A stretch of 64,000 bases of DNA from Cadophora sp. MPI-SDFR-AT-0126. Its lineage: Eukaryota > Ascomycota > Leotiomycetes > Helotiales > Ploettnerulaceae. The stretch spans positions 186,001 to 250,000 of the forward strand of contig JAGMVK010000015.1 in assembly GCA_020747065.1 (NCBI GenBank), written 5' to 3'. Every line of letters begins with the position of its first letter. Within the stretch, counting starts at the first letter, position 1. Positions 11,611-21,831 of this stretch are shown here, one piece after another. Under the pieces are notes generated by a model, which saw nothing but the letters and a program-made list of their open reading frames with translations, was not told the DNA's origin and searched no databases. The translations under genes and the position numbers were made by a program.

Positions 11611-12447
11611 ATGTTCGTCAACACAATCACCTTGGTTCTCTGCTTGGCCTCGCTGGCCACAGCTCACTTCTCCATTGAATACCCTGAAATGCGGGGTGAC
11701 TCCTTTGCAGAGGGAGCCTCTCAGTACATCTATCCATGTACGTCTTCGATCGTCCCTTCGTGCCTAGCTATTCCTTGTACTGGCGCTCATATTGATATTT
11801 TTAGGTGCCAACGTCAATCACACAGCCCAGACAAATCGGACTTTGTGGCCGTTGGATGGTGGCTCTGTAGCCTTGGATCTGCACCATCCATGGTCCTACG
11901 TCTTTATCAACCTCGGCCTTGGAACAGACTCTCCTTCATTCAACATCTCGCTCACCCCATCACTCCTGAACGTAACTGGCAACGGCACTTACTGCCTCCC
12001 AAAAGTGTCTCTACCAGCTGGCATCACTCCCTCCGATGGTCAAAACGCTAGCATCATGGTCGCGACTGGTGGGAGAAATGGAGTTGCTCTCTACAATGTA
12101 TGATCACTGAGTCCGGGATTGCTACGGCGGTCACTATTAGCATCTTTTGGTGCGACGAGTGACTTCGCTGTCATGCATGTTGAGCCGGTGACCAGCTGCT
12201 AATTAGTCTTTAGTGCGCCGATATCACATTTACGAGCAACGCTACCACCCTCGAAGGCGATGCATGCCAGAACTCTTCAAATGTTGTAGGCACTATTGTA
12301 ACAGCAAGCAGCACATCACCTACAACAAATACCACCACCGGCGAAACCACCACTCCAACATCGGCAGGCGTCTCACACTCAACTTCGATGATGACTACTG
12401 GTTTCTTTGCAGCTCTGGGTGCTGTGTTTATTAGCTGGGCTTTGTAG
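11611..12447 (+). CDS. X325/Bim1-like secreted copper-binding protein, probably GPI-anchored
   Basis: Exons 11611-11737, 11805-12097 and 12214-12447 join in phase to give 217 residues. The signal peptide is predicted to end after Ala18, so the mature protein would begin with His19. An N-terminal histidine brace is the hallmark of LPMO-fold copper proteins, and this one opens HFSIEYPEMRG. Further family features are Cys at the first junction, a HHP motif in LDLHHPWSY, YCLP, and ALYNCADITF at the second junction. The C-terminus is Ser/Thr-rich and ends in a hydrophobic tail, the usual GPI signal. X325 members such as yeast-pathogen Bim1 act in copper acquisition at the cell surface and do not cleave polysaccharides. 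Membership is from motif recognition. Confidence 0.85.
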
Positions 12448-13133
12448 ACACCCAATGATTGTTGGTAGAAAAAGCTGTACCAGGAGATTGCGTTGGAAGG
12501 AACATTTGATGCTGATGTTGACTTCGTAGATCGCAGTTTTGCACAGTATCCAAGATCGAGTGTCTATATCTGTACTCTGAAGGAGATTTCTTGCCGTTTC
12601 TTACACAACTGTCATCATGTCCACAGTTCTGAGAAGAAGATGAAGAGGTGGAAAGTGCCACGTGACACCCATATTCAACCAAACTCGGTGTCACTTTGAT
12701 TTCTTCTGTGTCCCTTGATGTCACCCCAAGGAGTTCCCCTTCATCACCTATCTCACCCAGTCATTCGACTCTGCACTTTCGATGCGATTTGGAATTGTGG
12801 CTTTATTGGGTGGGAGCAGGCCGCAGGTCGACGGTCATTAGCTCGTTGATTGTCTGAAAGGGGCAAGGAGGCATCTGTGAATATTTGCATCCCTTTCCGA
12901 TAAGCTGTTGAAGAAGCAGCCTGCTAATTAAGCATCTTAGTAAGTCGCGTATTTGTGTTCAAGATCAAGTATATGGCAGTGGTGCCGCTTTGCTCATGTA
13001 TATATTGGTCAATCTTCCGAGAAAGCATCTTCACTTGAACGCAATATATCTTCTACTTCATTCATTAAATTCGACAGCAATTCTTCAAATCGTCTCTCTT
13101 TAGACTCTTTTGTATCTGAACTCTCCCGTCGCC
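12448..13133. other. Intergenic region
   Basis: Contains the 3' end of the copper protein gene and the promoter of the hydrolase. No coding sequence or repeat I can support. Confidence 0.5.
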
Positions 13134-13988
13134 ATGGCCATCCATCAGACAGCAACAACTCAATTCGTCACTGTCAACGACACCAAGTTCGCCTACCGTC
13201 TATTCGGCGCCACATCCAGCATCCCACTCGTATGTCTCCAACACTACAGAGGCACAATGGACCACTGGGACCCACTATTCCTGGATACTCTCGCTCTCAC
13301 CCGACCAATCTTCCTCATCGATTACGCCGGCATGGGTCTCAGCACAGGCACAACACCAACCACATTCAGCGGCTGGGCCTCTGACGTCGCCTCAGTCCTC
13401 AAAGCTCTCAACATCCCAGCCATCGACCTCCTCGGATTCTCCGTAGGCGGCTTCGCAGCCCAGATGCTAGCACTCAACTACCCCTCGCTAGTCAAACACC
13501 TCATCCTCTGCGGTACAGGACCAAGTGCCACCGAGGGTCTTCAACCCACTGGTGAAGGCATCTTCGAAGGCTTCACCAACGCCATGACATTTGAAGAAAA
13601 CAAGACTATCTACCTAAGCGCATTCTACACGTCCAGCACGACGAACCAGAAAGCCGGCCTCGAAGCCTGGGAACGCATCACCACATCGCGAGAGAACCGA
13701 AGTGACTGGACGGGTCTGGAGAGTACGCAGAACCAGAGTGCTGCTTTTGTGGCATGGTCGAAGGGTGAAGGTGATGTCTCGTTCCCGAGACTTGGGGAGT
13801 TGAAGATGCCTGTTTTGGTGGCGGCAGGTGGGAAGGATAACGTGGTGAGGACGGAGAATAGTTTGATTCTGTGGAGGGCGATTGAGAGGGGGCATTTGGT
13901 TGTTTACCCGGATGCTAGTCATGGGTTTATGAGTCAGTATGCGGTGCTGTTTGCGAGGAATGTGGAGTTATTCTTGGGTGAGAAATAA
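13134..13988 (+). CDS. Alpha/beta-fold hydrolase
   Basis: A single-exon gene of 284 residues. I chose ATG 13134 (context GTCGCCATGG, a good Kozak) over the in-frame ATG 24 bases upstream. It shows an oxyanion-type stretch after a central strand, the nucleophile elbow G-F-S-V-G-G (Ser103), an acid-bearing strand before KDNVV, and the catalytic His in YPDASHGF near the C-terminus. Overall it resembles non-haem peroxidase/epoxide-hydrolase-like small hydrolases. There is no signal peptide. Substrate unknown. Codon use is visibly C-rich in the first half of the gene and G-rich in the second. Confidence 0.85.
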   Translation: MAIHQTATTQFVTVNDTKFAYRLFGATSSIPLVCLQHYRGTMDHWDPLFLDTLALTRPIFLIDYAGMGLSTGTTPTTFSGWASDVASVLKALNIPAIDLLGFSVGGFAAQMLALNYPSLVKHLILCGTGPSATEGLQPTGEGIFEGFTNAMTFEENKTIYLSAFYTSSTTNQKAGLEAWERITTSRENRSDWTGLESTQNQSAAFVAWSKGEGDVSFPRLGELKMPVLVAAGGKDNVVRTENSLILWRAIERGHLVVYPDASHGFMSQYAVLFARNVELFLGEK

Positions 13989-14391
13989 AGCAATATGGTT
14001 GATGGTGAGTTGATGTAAAGAGCTGTAGATACAACGCAGACCAAACAATCAAAGCGAGAATATTGATCTGTTCAAGGAGATATTGGACCTGGATACGTTC
14101 GCGATGAGACCGTGCTTTATCACGGCAAGTCTCCTTGCGATGCCACTGGTAGCCACTGGAGACACAACGGAGCGCTACAGATATCTCTTACACATATACA
14201 AGCTGGTGAGGGGAGAAGACTCAGGTCTTTCAATTCACCCATCCATCCGAGGAGAGCATTTTATAAGACTACTTCTCTCCACTCAGCTTGTGATTCTCAA
14301 CACCGCCATCTAAGATCGGTCACCATACGACACCTTCTCCAACGACAAAACCCACTCACCTCCAACGTGCAATCCAAATAAATATACCAAA
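13989..14391. other. Intergenic region
   Basis: Short spacer holding the 3' end of the hydrolase gene and the promoter and leader of the small four-exon gene. Nothing else seen. Confidence 0.5.
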
Positions 14392-14944
14392 ATGGTAAAA
14401 CACATATGGCCTTCCTATCTGCAGCCTCAAAACTAACAGGAAAAGGCAACGGCAAGCTCAAAGGCCCCTCGCAAAGTCCGTCCTCGCCGAGTCGGAAGTG
14501 GTCCAAGATGGCCTGGTAAAGCCATCGGTATCAGACGTCGAAGAAGTCTCCCAAGTAAGTCTACCATCCTTCCCCTTCACTTCTTCAGACGCCTTCTTCT
14601 CACAATCCCGTCCCCAGGATTCCGAAAGACCCAGAACAGCACAAAGATGTGGCGGACCTCCCTCAAAAGAGCCCTGAGTAGCAGAGTCCATGCTACTGAG
14701 ATCGAAAAAGCGGCTGAGGACGATATCAAAGACGAGAAGACAGAAGAGCAATATTCGGAGAAAGAGCATAAAGGTGAGCGTCACGCTGAGATCTTACTTG
14801 GGTTCCAGTCATGTCGATTTGTGTGCTGACAGGTTCGCTATAGTGGCTGCCCATCTGGCCGAACACGCTGGTCGTAAGAGGGTCAAGCTTGAGGATCTGG
14901 AGTTGGCGAGAGCGCTGACTGCAAGATTGCAAAGAACTTTTTAG
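14392..14944 (+). CDS. Small basic protein with a histone-fold-like C-terminus
   Basis: Exons 14392-14394, 14440-14554, 14618-14773 and 14844-14944 keep phase throughout and give 124 residues. The first exon would be only the ATG codon, followed by a GTAAAA donor and a CTAACAG acceptor. The N-terminal third is very basic (KAPRKVRPRRVG, GIRRRR), like a histone tail. The middle is helical and charged. The C-terminus (LAEHAGRKRVKLEDLELARAL) closely recalls the last helices of H4/CENP-type histone folds, where AEHA-x-RK is followed by a D/E-bearing helix. A nuclear, DNA-binding role is inferred. I cannot assign a specific family, and the exon structure is my reconstruction. Confidence 0.5.
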
Positions 14945-16663
14945 GCTGGAAAGATGAGGTTCGCCTTTGGTGATAGTATATCTGGGGAGGGGATGTGATG
15001 TTGATAAGGATGGATTGCGTGAGCGATCAAGGGTTCCCAAGACGACACGCCTGCGAGTTTCTCGAGTAGGTAGATGTTAAAACAGTTTCTATTTCGCCTG
15101 GGGTGTTTGTTGGCATTAGCCAAGGTTGAGTGCGTGCACTTGAGAAGAAGTAGAACGACTCAAATGATCCTCCGCATTTTTCAATAATGGAGTCGTCTTC
15201 ATACCAGAATGCAGTACTGTTGACATGCTAAGACACGGGCATACCAGCGGGGAATAACCATCGTAACGGCGTCGCAGATTTTAGCGAGCAGGAAACGGAT
15301 AGTTGTGGCAGAGAACAGGCGTTTGGATAACTTCGTTTAGATAACTTGGAAGTTGGAGCCTAGCGAAGAGAAGAGTAGGAGGGCTGTATTCCAAGATGTG
15401 CTGTTTTGGGAGTTCTGGCTGTCGATGAAGGTTGTCGCTCCCTTTATAGTGATTTGTTACATATGTGACGAGATGGAACCGATAGGATGGGAGTTGGAGG
15501 CAAGAGGAGTGTAAACCCAATGGCACGGCCAGAGGCCTAATTGATTTGAAGCCCAAAGCAAGAACAACAGATGTTGCCCTGGATGTACCTTACCAGGTAT
15601 AGAGTTCAAATTACTCTGGAAAAGTTGGTGCTCGACCGGATGTTCGTCATTTGCTTATTCAGGACACGAAGAGCGAAGCAGCGATCATAGGAGGAGATAC
15701 ATTTTGTTTGGTAAGTAGAAGCGAACAAGCCCGTCATGACACATACTAAAACTTTCAACATAGTAAATAGGACAATGCGCATGATCAAACAACCGATATA
15801 CAGAAAAATACACTACAAAATATTCAAACATGACGAATTCGGTTTCGTTCATCGACCATGATGAGCCAGTGTGGAGACAAACTGCCAGCAATCTGCAGCA
15901 AAACAACCAATCGAGTATTCACACACACGTACTCTGCAGCCTTTGGATAGAATGTCACTAGTTGCCAGGTTCCTCTATCGATTCCGGGTCTGTGAGGCGC
16001 GCGAATGCGCTGTGGGTTTTGGTTGGCTGCGATCATTGGTGTAGCCAAGTATCGTAGCCATCGAAATGATAAGGCGAAGAGCAGCTAGTCGAAATTGATC
16101 AAGAGGACATTCCACCTATGGAGACTTAGCTATGTGTGACTTGATAATTTGATGTATGAAGAGTATCTTACAGCTTTGATGTCTATAAGGTCTTCGGACA
16201 CCGTGTCATTTGGTGTCACATCTTGTATGGGTGTTCAAGGACGCTCCCTTGCATATGCGACCGTCCGTGAGATCGATTCACCTTCCTCCAGGACCATTTC
16301 CTTTCTTACACCACGGTTTCTCCCAAAATTACATGATGTTACAGTTATCGCGACCACCGCGAATGAATTGTATCGACTCATCGACAGTTTATTCAATCCC
16401 GCGGATCTTCATTTCCGCATCGTGCGACGTGGTCGTGTAAGTTGCGCTTCGCGTCTTTCTGGCTGCTAACATCGATGCTACTTTCAACAGCACGGTTATC
16501 GCAAGACCGCTGAGCGGATAGGGGCCGGGTGGCGCTGTGGTGGCAAGCGGTGAGTCTCAAGGTCCGCATGGTCGGGAGGTGGCGAGAAGCAGAGCAAGGA
16601 GGCTTGCAAAGTTCTCTCGTCCTCCACTGTCTAATTTCATTCCCGGATCCTTCTTTGTACAGT
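14945..16663. other. Long intergenic region, no gene supported
   Basis: About 1.7 kb. An open frame at 16149-16469 (+, 106 codons) has no recognisable feature and overlaps the end of the minus-strand gene's 3' flank. The rest has frequent stops on both strands. I see no repeat or mobile-element signature. Confidence 0.45.
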
Positions 16664-17799
16664 TCATCCGCAACGACGAGCTTTGCGTGCCGCTCGGAGC
16701 GCCAATTCTGCTTTGTATCCCAGGTTTGCGATTCCCCTGTCGTCAAGATTGCGGACCCTAGGATCTTGCAAAGCAACACCAATGACAATGGACGCTGCTT
16801 TGTCCTCCTCCTCCTCCTCCTCGAAATAATCGGCGGAACTCCTTGCTGAGCGACTTCCATCGCGACCTCTGAGTTGGTCTAAGACTCCAAGTTAGAAAAA
16901 ATTCATTGACTATCGGTTTTGCTTAAAAGGCCGCACATACCCGGTATCGAGTTTCTATTCTTCTCTGCATTCAGTACCTTTCGAGAAAACACGATATCTG
17001 CGACCGCCAGATCATCGTCGACGACTTCGAATTGCACTACTGAGGGCTCTGGGATGTCCTTTGAGAAACACGTAACGTGCGCAACTCCATATTGATCAGG
17101 GCACGCGCTGCAGCGCCTGGATGCAGTTCTGGACATCAAATGTTTCTCATTTTGGTCGGAAATCATGCACGGTATGGAGAGACTTTCCCGTTCGTATCTG
17201 TCGCACGTTTCCAGTAGGACGGTGACGTATCCATTATTCTTTGGACCGCCCTATCAATGTATTAGCTTCTATCGCTACACACCCATCCATGGAATATATA
17301 CCTCCGAGACCATGGATCCATACGCAGAATCCGGCTGGGCCTCCCCAACTCCTGACGGCGCCGGCGGCGTGTGTTGCGGCGTGTGTTGCGGATTGTCCTG
17401 CTCAACCTCTTCTCCTGCGATGATACGACGAAACTTTGTGAAGGATCGCAGCCAGTCTGCTGAATCGGGTATAGCAAGGTTCTTGTTACTTTGGGTGAGG
17501 CAGAACTTCAACGAGAACCACACGCTCATCACATCGTCGGGGACATCATCGCTGTTGGCAAGAGCCAAAACGGCAGCGATATGCTCTCTAGATGCATCGC
17601 GCATTCCGTCCTTTCGCTCCTCTATGATCGCGCGGCGTATGTTCCGAAAGAGGTTCATTGCTTCGGTCTCAACTATGGTGGAGGTATCGATTTTCATCCT
17701 CCCGAGTGTGAATTTGAAGGTCGACCATGGTGTATTATCAGGCATGTCGCTATTTGCGGCTTCCAGAAGGAACTCGACATGTTTTGGCGGAGATTCCAT
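16664..17799 (-). CDS. Hypothetical three-exon protein with an acidic run
   Basis: Minus-strand exons 17799-17302, 17250-16941 and 16878-16664 are in phase. The last intron has a textbook GTATGT donor and a CTAAC branch point. The product is 340 residues. The N-terminal 150 residues look folded and helical, with regularly spaced hydrophobic positions (EFLLEAANS, NLFRNIRRAI, HIAAVLALAN). A Pro/Gln/Thr-rich linker follows, then a region with paired cysteines (RRCSACPD) and a strand-like FEVVDDDLAV. The last exon carries six consecutive Glu and ends in basic residues. I do not recognise the family. The frame is open upstream of 17799 without an ATG, so another 5' exon is possible. Confidence 0.5.
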
Positions 17800-18923
17800 T
17801 GCTATGGAGTCGCAGTGCAACTCATTGTTGGTAGTGTTGGATGCCCTTGTCGAGGGATGCCGTCAACGATGTCCAGATGCTTAATGTTGATGGAACGAGC
17901 GAGCGAGCGAGCGAGATGTTTGTTTGTTTGCAGATGCAGATGATGATGATAATGCTGAGGGGAGGGGAGCGGGGCGATGACATGCGATGCGATAACGAAG
18001 TAAGGTGGGCGGGTCAGGGGAGGATCCTGGCGCGGCGTGGATTCTAGTATGTGACATACATGAGAGAGAGACAGAGAGGCAGAGAGGAAGGGGCTCCGTC
18101 AATCAGCTCAATAGGACCAGTCCAGTTCAGTTCAGTTCAGATCCAATCCATTCGGTTCGATCCGATCAGTTCCGGCAATGCGGTCGGTCCTCGCTGCAGT
18201 CGCGAATTTTTGGAGAAAGAGTCGGGGTCAGGTCACTCAGGTCAGGTCAGGGCAGGCCAGACGCGTAAAGTGGAAAAGAGAAAGCGGGGTGCAGTGCAGT
18301 GCTTTGCTGTGCTGTATTTCATGCCTATCTATGCACGCCCGTGCCTTCAGGCCCCATACTGGACATCACCGCATCGTACCCGTATGGTACCTACCTACTT
18401 TACGGTACACTCAGCACCTACCTCAGCATACGTATGCCTATGCTTATGCCTACCACCAAGAAAGAAAGTAAGATACCCCCTTCTCCCCCCAAACGTGTTC
18501 GGCTCGTTCGTCAGGTACTCCTGCTGCTGACATAAGCTCGACGCCCGGTTTCTACCAGAGCGGAAGAACAAAAGAAAAACCCCCCAACACTCGAATCATC
18601 CAACCAGCCAACCAACCTTATCGTCGGCATTGGCTCTGGCTCGACACCAACTCGGTGTGTATGATGCTGCGAATCATAGATATGCTACTGGTTTCATTCT
18701 CCAAGCTGGTGCATTTACTCTATGCAGATTGGCTGCTTCCACTTTCACTGCTGCTCATCTTTTCCTTCCTGTCAAGGATGTTGAACTTCCATATATCTTG
18801 CCGGATGTCTCCCTATCTCCTTCTTTCTTTCTCTACGATATATCTATTTCAGTGTCTTGTGTCTCACCCCATCTCTACAAGCACATATTCCTTCAGCCTC
18901 GCCATACACTCTTCCCCTTCAAC
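17800..18923. repeat. Promoter region rich in short tandem repeats
   Basis: The 1.1 kb before the gasdermin-like gene contains several simple repeats: GCGA units at 17897-17912, a GA-rich block at 18060-18092, TTCAG units at 18123-18140, TCAGG units at 18225-18255 and a TGCAGTGCAG/TGCTGTGCTG block at 18290-18315. An in-frame extension upstream of the gasdermin start (from 18630) exists, but its composition is low-complexity. I treat it as 5' leader. Confidence 0.6.
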
Positions 18924-19700
18924 ATGGCAGCGTCAAAAACATACTTTGTTTTGACCAATTTTGATCTTCCACCAGACGGCCCGATCAAACTGGGCAGCAT
19001 AATTGCCGATCCCCTCGAACCAGAAGAGATCCTGAATCCTGGAGACGTTGTCGCACTTCCTTCGGATCATGTGCGCACGAGTCACAAACGCGACTGGGAC
19101 ATTGCCGACTCCCTGCAAAATGGACAAGTCAGCGTGACCGCGCGATTCCTCTCGAGCCTGAGATTGGATGGTACGAATGGCACTGGCGGCAATTCAGAAG
19201 TTACGAGCCGCTTCTCAATTCAGCATGTGGAGACCCTCGACTTTACCCCTACACAGAGTTACATCGATACAGCGGTCAACAAAGAAAGTGTTCGCGGATA
19301 CCTCGAAGGGTGCCAGTACGAATTGCCAATATTCATGATTACGGGTCTGAAGATTGGACGGGGATTGGCCCAGAGACTCGGCGAGGATGCCACAGCGACC
19401 GCATCCTCAGCAGCCAGGTCGGACTTTGTCATCGGGTATCGATTAGTCAGAATCACCGCAAGTGAAGTTCACGATCAAGGGGTAGGGGAGGAGGAGAGGT
19501 CCAAAGTTATGGGGAAGATGTTGGGCGACGACGATGGGCGGGATACGGACTTTGGTTCTTTGCGGATCACTTTGACCGCAAACATCGACGGAGGTCGTGA
19601 AATGGCTGCACATGAGGTCATTGGAAGCAAGTCAGTCACCGCGGTTGACGAGGATGGAAACACCGAATGTTTATGCGTTGTCGTCCCGCCGCCCCAGTGA
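18924..19700 (+). CDS. Gasdermin-like pore-forming protein (HET-Q1/RCD-1 type)
   Basis: A single-exon gene of 258 residues. The start at ATG 18924 (context CAACATGG) is preferred over the open frame extending upstream, because the recognisable domain begins immediately after it. The N-terminus reads YFVLTNFDLPPDGPIKLG, followed by SIIADP. The middle has a strand-rich region and the signature LPIFMITGLKIGRG. This pattern and the length match the fungal gasdermin family of Podospora HET-Q1 and Neurospora RCD-1, membrane-permeabilising proteins of regulated cell death. In HET-Q1 a subtilisin-like protease removes an inhibitory C-terminal segment; here a protease gene of that class lies 125 bases away, tail to tail. 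Assignment rests on motif memory and context, without a database search. Confidence 0.7.
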   Translation: MAASKTYFVLTNFDLPPDGPIKLGSIIADPLEPEEILNPGDVVALPSDHVRTSHKRDWDIADSLQNGQVSVTARFLSSLRLDGTNGTGGNSEVTSRFSIQHVETLDFTPTQSYIDTAVNKESVRGYLEGCQYELPIFMITGLKIGRGLAQRLGEDATATASSAARSDFVIGYRLVRITASEVHDQGVGEEERSKVMGKMLGDDDGRDTDFGSLRITLTANIDGGREMAAHEVIGSKSVTAVDEDGNTECLCVVVPPPQ

Positions 19701-19825
19701 ATAGAGTAAGGCTTAAGCGTGTCCGCCACTCTCGGTCCATCTCTTTCCTTCGTTAACTTTACAAAAGAATCTAGACACAATTATCAATACAAAAGTCATT
19801 CACCCTGCCAGAACCGATTTCAACG

Positions 19826-21831
19826 CTAGCTTTTCAGAATCTCGGTCATTTCATACACGATTGACAGCGCAGAGCGATCATCCTCGAACATCTTCCAGGG
19901 GTGAACATAATGTAGACCAGATCGTGGAGTATCATCGACCATGAGTTTCAGTAGCGTCTTCTGCATCCCCTGTCGGGTCTTCAACACCGCCAAAAGCTCT
20001 TCTGAGAGACCGTGTACAATCGCAAACTCAATTATACATGCCGCAATGCCAGCCACGATAGGTGTCGCAAACGAAGTCCCCGTCTGTCTTCGTTCTGATG
20101 CCTCTCCCAACTTCAAAGGTGGATTCTGCAATTTCCTTGGCCAAGACGACTTCACTCCTACTCCAAGCGTAGCAAAGTGAAAGCTAGAGGAAGTCAAGTT
20201 ATTAGGGTTCTTCGTGAAAGCGTTTCCTGAGCCGTCGGTCGCATAAACGCATATCACCTCGTCTTTTCTCGCGGGGTATTTGACCTTGAGATTTCCTCCA
20301 CTGTTGGACGCTGCGGCAAACATGAGAATGTTCTTGAAGAAGGCATTGCGTATTGCGGCTTGGACTTCACTGTTTTCCCTGTCAAGGCCGAACGACATGG
20401 TGATGATATCCACCCGGAGCTCATTCGCAGCATAATCGATTGCCTTTGACCATTTGTCAGTCAGCTATTACTTCTAGTTCCAGAGGTATTCGTGCTATAG
20501 ACATACTTCAGTAATGCTCTTTATAGACAGAATCTCGTCCGTCTTTGCTATCTTCAGCACGAACACTTTGGCACGCGGTGCTACCTTCAAAAGAAGCGAC
20601 GCAACATGAGTACCATGACCAAAGTCGTCGTCTGCACTTGTGTCGCCGGCGACAAAGCTCTTGACAACTTTCACTCTTTGTTGTTTTACGGCACCTTTAA
20701 TACAGTTTTCTGTTGTGTCAATACCTGTATCTAGGACTATAGTTGACCTGTCAGCTTTGCTTCATCCACGACTCGGGACCAGAGCAGGCATAGAAAGAGC
20801 TGTTTCCACAAGGTAAAGTCTCAGCAACAATGCCCTACTAGGCGAGAGACCCCAAAGCCTACTGACCTGCTATTTTCACGCAATCGTACACAATGTCTGG
20901 GTTTTTGGGGAAATGTTGGTGAAAGTTTGTTTTGAGCAGAGTCATCCAATGATCTGCATATTTGGCTCTGGCTGGCTCAGTATGCGACGACGTCAAGGAT
21001 GGAGACCTTGCACTCACTCATCTGATGTTTCACTAATAATCTCTGGAATGCCATCAAAGGATCCAATTGATGAGGTGCCAGATTCAAGGTCAGTCTCCTC
21101 TTTCGAGATCACAGCATCAGTATCCAGGGCCCCATCTGGACAAGGGCCATTGTCTATTGTCGCCAGCCTCCTTGGTGGGGAAATGGGCAGGTCTGGGGAA
21201 ATCAACACCGGGCTTGAGGGAGACGCTGCACTGCTTGGCTTTTCCGCCAATACAAGACTTGACGGAAGTAAGCCGAACTGAAGGTAGATTCCAAAACTCT
21301 TGCTATCAACAATGCGACAAGTCGTATCTTTCACTTTCATGCACTCTTTAGGATGCCACTGCAGCTCAGTTTTGCCTCCCAACGGGACCGATTTCATTCC
21401 TAATAATCCCCATTCTGGGTCTCCTGGAGATCCTGGAATAGCCTTCAGTTCCAGATGCTCGAACATTTCCTTGGATATCCATGCTTCGACAAGATCATCG
21501 ACGAAGGTTGCGGTGACTTCTGTCCACTCGTCTGCTCTCTGCGAGAACACCTTGATCTGTCTCTTCATATCCTTATCGCTCGGCTTGTGAGTTGGCTGTA
21601 CAATTCAGTAAAGTAAATCTTCGGCTTTTACGAGTCAGTCACCTGTATTGCGCTGCGCGGACCTTTAATCGCTAATGTTCTTTGTTGTTGACGGAGCGAG
21701 AATTGCTGACCTGCTGTTTCCGGAGCCGGAGTCTGGATTAACAGCGCAGGTAGAAGTCCAGGATCCTTCCTAGTGTCAGGTCTCCTTCCCAAACTAGACA
21801 GGCGCTTACGTCCTCGAGGTTCTTTCGACAT
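19826..21831 (-). CDS. Subtilisin-like (S8) protease with a retropepsin-like N-terminal region
   Basis: Minus-strand exons 21831-21643, 21595-21018, 20967-20867, 20736-20507 and 20443-19826 join in phase to give 571 residues. The C-terminal half is a complete peptidase S8 domain: Asp292 in VLDTGI, His330 in GHGTHVA, the oxyanion Asn413 in AAASNSGG, and Ser490 in GTSFATP. The N-terminal part starts basic. It then has a domain of strands (TFVDDLVEAWIS, a TTCRIVD strand) resembling the retropepsin-like domains seen in many fungal accessory proteins, but I cannot see a convincing DTG-type active site. A Pro/Ser-rich linker joins the two. No signal peptide, so it is probably cytosolic. It converges on the gasdermin-like gene and is the likely activating protease. 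Confidence 0.85.

Noticed and set aside
18630..18923. In-frame upstream extension of the gasdermin-like gene (98 codons)
   Set aside because: Low-complexity, unlike any protein domain; the family motif starts directly after ATG 18924.
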